Shown here: positions 7,473-11,565 of the stretch, piece by piece | Layout of the letters: the number at the start of each line of letters is the position of its first letter | Numbering within the stretch: position 1 is the first letter of the stretch | Origin: Pseudobdellovibrionaceae bacterium | Lineage (GTDB): Bacteria > Bdellovibrionota > Bdellovibrionia > Bdellovibrionales > JAMPXM01 | Assembly (NCBI GenBank): GCA_913774795.1 | Contig: CAJYIL010000439.1 | Span: forward strand, 1-11,565 | DNA: 11,565 nt | Direction: 5' to 3' | Made by a program: the position numbers and the translations under genes | The notes under the pieces: model-generated | Seen by the model: the letters and a program-made list of their open reading frames with translations, nothing else | Databases searched by the model: none | What the model was told of the DNA's origin: nothing

Positions 7473-7772
7473 ATGACCGCGGACGCTCTGTTTACAGAAG
7501 GAAGTGGTGCTCGCGGGGCGAAAGTAGAACCGCTGGCTTGGCCTGTATTAGAGCCCATCCAGTGGCGAGAGCTAAGATTCGATCTCGGGATGCTGGCGCG
7601 ACTCAGATTCATCGAAGGCTACACTCAAACTCAGCTTGCGCGTTATCTCGGGAAGTCCGTCGTCTCGATTCAGAACCATTATTCTGAGCTGAGAAAATGC
7701 GACCTCTCGACTCTCGGGCTTGCTCCAAAGGAATTGGAGAAGATCAGATGTCGTCTCTCGTCGAAAGAGTGA
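7473..7772 (+). CDS. Small helix-turn-helix DNA-binding protein
   Basis: This 99-residue protein is probably a small DNA-binding regulator. A helix-turn-helix is visible: a support helix around 38-48, TQTQLARYLGK at 51-61 (the pattern of the second helix and turn), and a recognition helix about 62-75 (SVVSIQNHYSELRK). The arrangement is like sigma-region-4 or Xre/IclR-type helix-turn-helix motifs, but I cannot assign a family. The flanking 37 N-terminal residues are Gly/Ala-rich and probably disordered; the last 25 are charged and helical. The gene overlaps the start of a small membrane-protein frame by 25 bases, suggesting a two-gene unit ending at the terminator at 7940-7980. The competing plus-strand frame over 7337-7687 is Arg-rich and lacks protein-like features. 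Confidence 0.72.
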   Translation: MTADALFTEGSGARGAKVEPLAWPVLEPIQWRELRFDLGMLARLRFIEGYTQTQLARYLGKSVVSIQNHYSELRKCDLSTLGLAPKELEKIRCRLSSKE

Positions 7773-7939
7773 TGCCGTACATTTTAAGTGTCGTTTTAGG
7801 AGCTGCTGCGATTGGGAAGCTAGATGAGCTTCGGAATTAGATTCTGAAGGCTCAGGTCAGAGCCCTTCAGGAGTCAAAGTCGTCGGCTTGGGGAGGTCCG
7901 AGATTTTTCCCAGGACGGGACTTTGTGCAGAAGAAATAA
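7748..7939 (+). pseudogene. Small membrane protein frame split by an amber codon
   Basis: From ATG 7748, 30 codons (hydrophobic MPYILSVVLGAAAIG followed by KLDELRN) run to a TAG at 7838-7840. The same frame stays open for another 32 codons to TAA 7937-7939. With the TAG read as Gln (a single C-to-T change from CAG), the segment becomes one continuous helix, KLDELRN-Q-ILKAQVRALQESK, followed by a Gly/Pro/Phe-rich tail. The full product would be 63 residues: one membrane helix, a coiled or amphipathic helix and a short tail. The frame starts inside the upstream helix-turn-helix gene and its TAA abuts the terminator stem, so it was probably a real second gene of that unit. It is now either a pseudogene, a truncated 30-residue peptide, or subject to read-through. 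Family not recognised. Confidence 0.55.
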
Positions 7940-7980
7940 AAAAACGCGCAGAGCTCGATCTGAGTCTTCTGCGCGTTTTT
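7940..7980. terminator. Strong bidirectional intrinsic terminator
   Basis: A perfect 13-bp inverted repeat (AAAAACGCGCAGA at 7940-7952, TCTGCGCGTTTTT at 7968-7980) surrounds a 15-base loop. The stem core is GC-rich, and the A-run on one side becomes a T-run on the other, so it works in both directions. It closes the helix-turn-helix unit from the left and the small secreted-protein gene (ending at 8020) from the right. Confidence 0.93.
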
Positions 7981-8019
7981 GTCAGGCCGTCATCAACAGA
8001 CAAGTGATTTTGAAGCGAC

Positions 8020-8340
8020 TTAGTTGCGAGTGAAGAAACTTAGTGGCAGCTCAACGCCTGCCGCATGAAGATCACGGCCATAGGAAAGCCGAGTGATGTT
8101 CGAATTAAGAGTGTCAGCTTGACGAGCTAGAAGCTTCGCCGTGTACGAATCCACGGACTGCTTGAGGCTCCGCGCAACGATGACTTCTTGCTGTTGGCAA
8201 GCCCGAAGCGCCTTGTCGAAGGTTTGAGCGGAAGACGTAACGATGGCTGCCATCTGGGCGGGCGTAAGCTCTGCGCAGCTTTGAGCGTTTGCTACCGAAG
8301 AGAGGCCGATCATCGCGAAAAGTCCAATAAGTGCTCTCAT
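8020..8340 (-). CDS. Small secreted protein, unknown function
   Basis: This 106-residue protein has a clear Sec signal peptide: MRALIGLFAMIGLSSVANA, with cleavage expected after Ala19 (A-N-A). The mature part of about 87 residues is mainly helical, Ala/Gln/Ser-rich, with two cysteines (22 and 48) that could form a disulfide. I do not recognise a family. The start is supported by GGAGG at 8348-8352, 7 bases upstream. The ATG overlaps the TGA of a 63-codon upstream frame as ATGA, so it may be the second gene of a pair. The bidirectional terminator lies 40 bases downstream. A small periplasmic or secreted helical protein is all that can be said. Confidence 0.8.
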   Translation of the reverse strand: MRALIGLFAMIGLSSVANAQSCAELTPAQMAAIVTSSAQTFDKALRACQQQEVIVARSLKQSVDSYTAKLLARQADTLNSNITRLSYGRDLHAAGVELPLSFFTRN

Positions 8341-8528
8341 GAAAATTCCTCCGTCAATTTGATGGTCAATAATGCCAATTTCAAGCTGCTGAGAACGCTT
8401 TTGACTGATCCGTCGGCTTCTGAATCGCGCTTTTGAATCATGATGCAGCTTGCGAGAATATCATTGCTAATCGCGGACCACTCCTTAATAGAAGCACTTT
8501 TCTGCGCGATCAAAACCCAATGAATCAA
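8337..8528 (-). CDS. Possible small protein coupled to the secreted protein
   Basis: This 63-residue frame has TTG start 8528, preceded by AGAGG at 8534-8538 with 5-base spacing. It ends with TGA overlapping the ATG of the 106-residue secreted protein (ATGA), and the latter's ribosome-binding site lies inside its last codons. Composition is balanced (not Arg-rich as in shadow frames): a hydrophobic N-terminus (IHWVLIAQ) and a helical C-terminal half (SVLSSLKLALLTIKL). There is no signal peptide and no known family. The frame is open 10 codons further upstream to a TAG but has no better start. The coupling argues for a real gene; shortness and the rare start argue against. Confidence 0.4.
   Translation of the reverse strand: MIHWVLIAQKSASIKEWSAISNDILASCIMIQKRDSEADGSVKSVLSSLKLALLTIKLTEEFS
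8348..8352 (-). promoter_or_regulatory. Ribosome-binding site of the small secreted protein
   Basis: The minus strand reads GGAGG, 7 bases before ATG 8340. It is the strongest Shine-Dalgarno match in the right half and fixes this start. Confidence 0.75.
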
Positions 8529-8902
8529 AGGCGCCTCTAAATCAGATCTAATGCGCTTCTACGGTTAGAGAACGTGGCCGACCATCACTCCTTCATGAAG
8601 TCCAAGACCTTGATGAAGTAGCCCGGTTTGAATAAAAGCAGCTGGAATCAGTAACGATCCTACCAGTCTGACTAAATAGCTCAGAGTTATCGGGAACGTC
8701 TGCCATCGGAACTGATCAAATCGCGGTTACGCACGGTTGGAGCAAAACTTCAGAGTCATTGGGTTTTGGTACAAATCTTCCAAGCTTTAGATGTGCGGAG
8801 TATCGTGTCCACTGAGGCTGAATCCATTCAAAGACGTAGACCGATAGGTGACGTACATCGGCACGGCTTTGAATTTTAAACAAAGCAAGCAAGGTAATCA
8901 CG
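8529..8902. other. 374-base gap with a membrane-like minus-strand frame, no intact gene
   Basis: No intact gene is evident. A minus-strand frame open from 8726 to a TAA at 8565-8567 encodes a hydrophobic stretch (SYLVRLVGSLLIPAAFIQTG) followed by a Gly/His/Leu-rich end, but it has no start codon. A separate minus-strand frame (8716-8901, 61 codons) lies just upstream, so a single frameshift near 8720 could join them. A 26-codon plus-strand frame ending at 8630 is also protein-like. The promoter of the 314-residue gene should be here; an AAGG at 8891-8894 is its likely ribosome-binding site. Confidence 0.5.
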
Positions 8903-9847
8903 ATGTTGTTATACTCTAAACTTCTTCAGCCGATGATTCTCGCTGTTTGCTGGTTGATCTGTTCGCTCGCCGCAGCTTCGAATGGACAATACGAGAATTG
9001 CGACCTTAAGCGAGCTTCGGAAGCAATTTTGAATCTTGGCGCTGGCGAACTTATACCTCAGCGAATAATTGATAATTGCTCTAGCGAACTCGTGGCGAAA
9101 CTTATCGTTCAACGACTTAGAAATGAAGAAAAGCGCTCTAGCGGTGAATTGAAATTCAATGAAATCAGAGTTCAAATTCAATTCGATGAGAAGTACATTG
9201 TCTCGATCTCTTCAAAGGGCTTTTTGAATCAGCACCAGCTAGGATTTTCGGCAGCATCTCTTGCGCCAGAATCCAGAGCTAAACTTGAAAACAAATTAAG
9301 CGGCTTAAAACTTGAATCAACATACAAGCCCGGCCTAACTTCGAATAATTCCCTTAGACCCAAATACGCATATGTAGCTGGCGTTGGGAAAAGTGGTCAA
9401 AATAATCGGTATCGAAACGATTACGGCAATGTTGTAGCGGAATTCGAGGATAGTGTATTGGAACGAACAACATTCACAGCGGGAGACTCACTCGCTACGG
9501 CAGCGATGGAAGCAGATTATGATCCTCGCACTTCAATCTGGAAGTACACGTTGTCCGAGAGCGTTAGCACTGCACACACTTTGTCGTATGCGAGAAGAGA
9601 CACCCTCGTTATTCCAGAAAGTAGCAGCTCCGGGCAGTCGTTAGAAGACTGCCACTACTGGGAAGCGCAGATATGGGGCGAGCTTAGAATTGAAAAAGAT
9701 GTGAAGCAGTTCTTGGTGGGATGCCCCGGTTTGGATGCTACGTCAGCCAAAGGCATCGAAGCTCTCAAACAAACTGGAAAGCCCGTATATCGCTGCGCCT
9801 TAAGCAAAGACGGCTCTCGAATGATTGGAACCTCTAGAGTGTTCTGA
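8903..9847 (+). CDS. Exported protein of unknown function
   Basis: This 314-residue protein has an N-terminal signal peptide: a Leu/Ile/Cys-rich hydrophobic core at 8-24 and likely cleavage near AAAS at 23-26. The mature part carries five cysteines (33, 59, 250, 274, 298), is Ser/Asn/Lys-rich and mixed alpha/beta, and has a short helical region at 36-80. No family is recognised. Translation starts at ATG 8903 with AAGG 8 bases upstream; Met11 would shorten the signal. The gene is AT-richer than the left half of the window, suggesting different ancestry. Its end sits directly against the IS3 transposase relic, whose first homologous codons begin about 25 bases after the stop. The original C-terminus may therefore have been lost. 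Confidence 0.7.
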   Translation: MLLYSKLLQPMILAVCWLICSLAAASNGQYENCDLKRASEAILNLGAGELIPQRIIDNCSSELVAKLIVQRLRNEEKRSSGELKFNEIRVQIQFDEKYIVSISSKGFLNQHQLGFSAASLAPESRAKLENKLSGLKLESTYKPGLTSNNSLRPKYAYVAGVGKSGQNNRYRNDYGNVVAEFEDSVLERTTFTAGDSLATAAMEADYDPRTSIWKYTLSESVSTAHTLSYARRDTLVIPESSSSGQSLEDCHYWEAQIWGELRIEKDVKQFLVGCPGLDATSAKGIEALKQTGKPVYRCALSKDGSRMIGTSRVF

Positions 9848-9869
9848 CAGCGACACTAGACAACCATTG

Positions 9870-10403
9870 TTCGTTATAAAAACACAGAAACTCCCAAGAG
9901 TTGTTCGCGTACCGTTCGAGAAAGCGACAAACCCGAATGAAATTTGGTCATTTGATTTTATCCACGACTACTTCGAAACGAATCGGAGACTGAAATGTTT
10001 AACGATCGTCGATGATTGCTCGAAGCGATCACCAACACTTTTCCCTGCGTATTCGATAACTGCAAAAGATCTGACGACATACTTCGACTCGCTTCCGAAG
10101 CTTCCATCAAAGCTTCGTTGCGACAACGGACCAGAAATGTCGTCGAGAGAATTTATGGACTGGGCAATGAGGCGTAACATCGAGATAGAATTTATCGAAC
10201 CGGGTAAACCAATTTAAAACGCGTACGTCGAATGTTTTAACTCGCGCTTCAGGCGCGAGTGCGTGAACGAAGAGTTGTTCCTCGATCTCGAAGACGCGCG
10301 TTGGAAGATCGAGCGCTGGCGACGAGTTTACAACGAAAAGCGGCCGCATAGTTCGCTTGGAGTGAAAACGCCGAAGGAATTTGAAGAAGAGTTCGAACAA
10401 TAA
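9870..10403 (+). pseudogene. IS3-family transposase (OrfB), 5'-truncated, internal ochre stop
   Basis: This is the catalytic half of an IS3-family DDE transposase. From about 9879 the frame reads KLPRVVR, PNEIWSFDFIHD, LKCLTIVDDCSKR, LRCDNGPE, EFIEPGKP, then a TAA at 10215-10217. The same frame then continues with NAYVE, FNSRFRREC, YNEKRPHSSLG and TPKEF to TAA 10401-10403. The triad is complete across the stop: Asp at 9954, Asp at 10122, Glu at 10230, with exactly 35 residues between the last two, the IS3 D(35)E signature. The stop replaces the Gln usual in the family's GKP-x-QN motif (CAA to TAA) and removes the catalytic Glu. OrfA and the N-terminal part of OrfB are missing. No function is expected from this copy. 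Confidence 0.92.
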
Positions 10404-10452
10404 AACTGACGCTGGGCGACTCAAGCCCAAAGTGGCCGAAGAACTCACGTCA
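9870..10452 (+). mobile_element. IS3-family insertion sequence remnant
   Basis: This is the right-hand part of an IS3-family element, identified by its transposase relic. IS3 ends are normally TG...CA. The minus strand begins TGACGTGAGTTCTTCGGCC at 10452, a plausible right terminal repeat lying 49 bases beyond the transposase stop. I could not find a matching left repeat near 9848-9870, consistent with deletion of the left half. Both outer limits are approximate. Confidence 0.6.
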
Positions 10453-10535
10453 GCTCAAAAGCGCTAATCCGACCGATCAGCGTTCGGAGGCTAAATGTTT
10501 GGGTTTCGGGCGCAAGAACGAAATTCTTTATTCGA

Positions 10536-11480
10536 TTATTCCTTCGAAAATTGCACGCCATCGTCGATTCTAGTAACCGAGAAACCGTCTTCCTGGAGTT
10601 CCGAAAGAAGCGAACGCCCGCCTGACTCAAGATGACCTACACCGACCGCAACGAAAACGTTAGGATAGACTCTCGCAAGCTGTAAGATCGACGATACCCA
10701 AGCCGCGTTGCGGTTATCTAAAAGGCAACTCCGAAGATCTTTTGGATAATCGTCGAACAGCTTTCTTATTCGATTAGAATCGCCTGATCGGTATGCGGAC
10801 TCTTCATTCTCTGATGTGCGTAGTTGCTTAACGTCTTGTGCTTGCGAGTTCATCTCCGCCCGCAAAAATCTGACGTATTGTTCATCTGACGGTTTAAGGC
10901 AGAGGTACGAATTTCCTGCGAGCACCGGGTTGTCTAAGTAAGCTAATGACATGCCGGATTTTGCCGCAAGTGCTCGCAAGTCATTATCCAATGATTCAGA
11001 TTTAGATGCCGTGAGCAGTCCTCCTAATGCCGGACTGGAATGAATGTAAGCAAATACATTGGTTGCCGATTCAAAACTTAAGATAGTCGTAAGCGTTACG
11101 AGATCTTGGTCGCCGCTCCGAGCCGCGACTTTTTTTGCGAGCGTTTCGATTTCGGTCTCGGTAAAATAGTTTTTTAGAGGCTTCGATCTGCGCTTTTCCT
11201 CGACGTATCTCTGAACTTCACCAATGCGCGACGGATCGAACTCAGACGCAAAAACCTGACTTTGCTGAAGACGCTCTAAAACGAAGGTTGGAATCTCACC
11301 AAGACGAACCCAACGATGTGCTGTTCCAAGCAACCATATAGTTTGATCGCCTCTCACTGCGCGGTAGAAGAACGGAGTTACATGGCGTTCTTGAGCTGCA
11401 GAGGCTGTCGCACTGGATTTTTTCGATACGGAAGTGCAGCCAACTAGGCATAACATCGCAAAAGCCAAAATACATTTCAT
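10536..11480 (-). CDS. TraB/GumN-family lipoprotein
   Basis: This 314-residue protein belongs to the TraB/PrgY/GumN family (Pfam TraB). The N-terminus has a short hydrophobic segment ending in a canonical lipobox, L-V-G-C15, so it is probably a lipoprotein facing the periplasm. Family motifs appear in order: WLLGTAH at 49-55, the acidic FASEFD at 77-82, SLDNDLRALA at 163-172, and near the C-terminus NRN (256-258), Trp261 and FVAVGVGHLESGG at 276-288. Relatives have been proposed to be metal-dependent (Tiki-like) proteases; the His and Glu of the GTAH and E motifs are present here. The substrate is unknown. The IS3 relic ends 84-133 bases beyond its stop, pointing towards it, and shows no sign of disrupting it. 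ATG 11480 is chosen because it gives a complete lipoprotein signal; the ribosome-binding site (AGAAG, about 7 bases upstream) is weak. Confidence 0.88.
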   Translation of the reverse strand: MKCILAFAMLCLVGCTSVSKKSSATASAAQERHVTPFFYRAVRGDQTIWLLGTAHRWVRLGEIPTFVLERLQQSQVFASEFDPSRIGEVQRYVEEKRRSKPLKNYFTETEIETLAKKVAARSGDQDLVTLTTILSFESATNVFAYIHSSPALGGLLTASKSESLDNDLRALAAKSGMSLAYLDNPVLAGNSYLCLKPSDEQYVRFLRAEMNSQAQDVKQLRTSENEESAYRSGDSNRIRKLFDDYPKDLRSCLLDNRNAAWVSSILQLARVYPNVFVAVGVGHLESGGRSLLSELQEDGFSVTRIDDGVQFSKE

Positions 11481-11528
11481 GCCTCGCTTCTATCAAAGGG
11501 TCGATGCGATGTCTACGATCGCAAACCA

Positions 11529-11557
11529 AAGATATCCTGACTAATCGTCACTAGCAA
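11529..11557 (-). promoter_or_regulatory. Candidate promoter of the TraB/GumN gene
   Basis: Read on the minus strand, TTGCTA (11552-11557) and TATCTT (11529-11534) are separated by 17 bases, a sigma-70-like pair with four of six matches each, about 49 bases before ATG 11480. This is a weak match that could arise by chance. Confidence 0.25.
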
Positions 11558-11565
11558 TCTTGATC

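Noticed and set aside
7337..7687. Plus-strand 116-codon frame over the HTH gene
   Set aside because: It is Arg/Ser-rich, without domain features, and overlaps a better-supported gene with a ribosome-binding site in another frame.
8188..8436. Plus-strand 82-codon frame opposite the small secreted protein
   Set aside because: It is antisense to a gene with a clear signal peptide and strong ribosome-binding site, and its composition is that of a shadow frame.
7069..10217. Reassignment of TAG or TAA to glutamine
   Set aside because: Intact genes in the window end normally at TAG (lipoprotein, 3590), TAA (HAD, DUF1311, TraB/GumN) and TGA (both kinases), so the standard code applies and the internal stops are lesions.
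10413..10429. Hairpin TGGGC/GCCCA after the transposase relic as a terminator
   Set aside because: The stem is only five pairs with a 7-base loop and no T-run follows; it lies within the probable IS end.
11296..11529. Minus-strand 77-codon frame covering the TraB/GumN start
   Set aside because: It overlaps the lipoprotein signal region in another frame and has no protein-like features; the TraB/GumN frame has clear family motifs.
1..11565. CRISPR array, tRNA/rRNA genes, retron or known defence module
   Set aside because: No regularly spaced repeats, cloverleaf-like segments, reverse transcriptase, nuclease or defence ATPase motifs were seen on either strand.

Overview
The window looks like a chromosomal segment of a Gram-negative, probably Bdellovibrio-like (Bdellovibrionota) bacterium. 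The grounds are moderate GC, many exported proteins, two large sensor kinases in 11.6 kb, and a di-heme lipoprotein with an unusual F-F-Q-N-C export motif that I associate from memory with that group. The taxonomic call is an inference. GC falls and codon use loosens in the right half, where small orphan genes, decayed reading frames and an insertion-sequence remnant cluster.

Left part (1-3590). The window opens inside a hybrid sensor histidine kinase (PAS-PAS-HisKA-HATPase-receiver) on the plus strand. It converges with a HAD-family phosphatase on the minus strand. The HAD gene is divergent from a plus-strand lipoprotein with two c-type heme motifs joined by a Thr-Pro linker.

Middle (3617-6907). 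A minus-strand periplasmic protein with a C-terminal LprI-like (DUF1311) domain is followed, further right on the same strand, by a two-gene signalling operon: a six-helix membrane histidine kinase with two PAS domains and a single-domain receiver protein. The two genes share an ATGA overlap, which indicates translational coupling. The receiver has no output domain, so the phosphoryl group must be passed on or read by an unlinked partner.

Right part (6908-11565). A 565-base stretch holds only broken minus-strand reading frames. Next come a small helix-turn-helix gene, an overlapping small membrane-protein frame interrupted by an amber codon, and a very strong bidirectional terminator. Beyond it are a small secreted protein (possibly preceded by a coupled 63-codon gene), a gap with decayed frames, an unrecognised 314-residue exported protein, a 5'-truncated IS3-family transposase with an internal ochre codon, and a TraB/GumN-family lipoprotein.

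No tRNA, rRNA, CRISPR array or recognisable defence system was found. The less ordinary signals are the amber-split small membrane protein behind the helix-turn-helix gene, the decayed frames near 6904-7152 and 8565-8726, and the stop-interrupted IS3 relic. They suggest an accessory region in decay rather than a complete new system.
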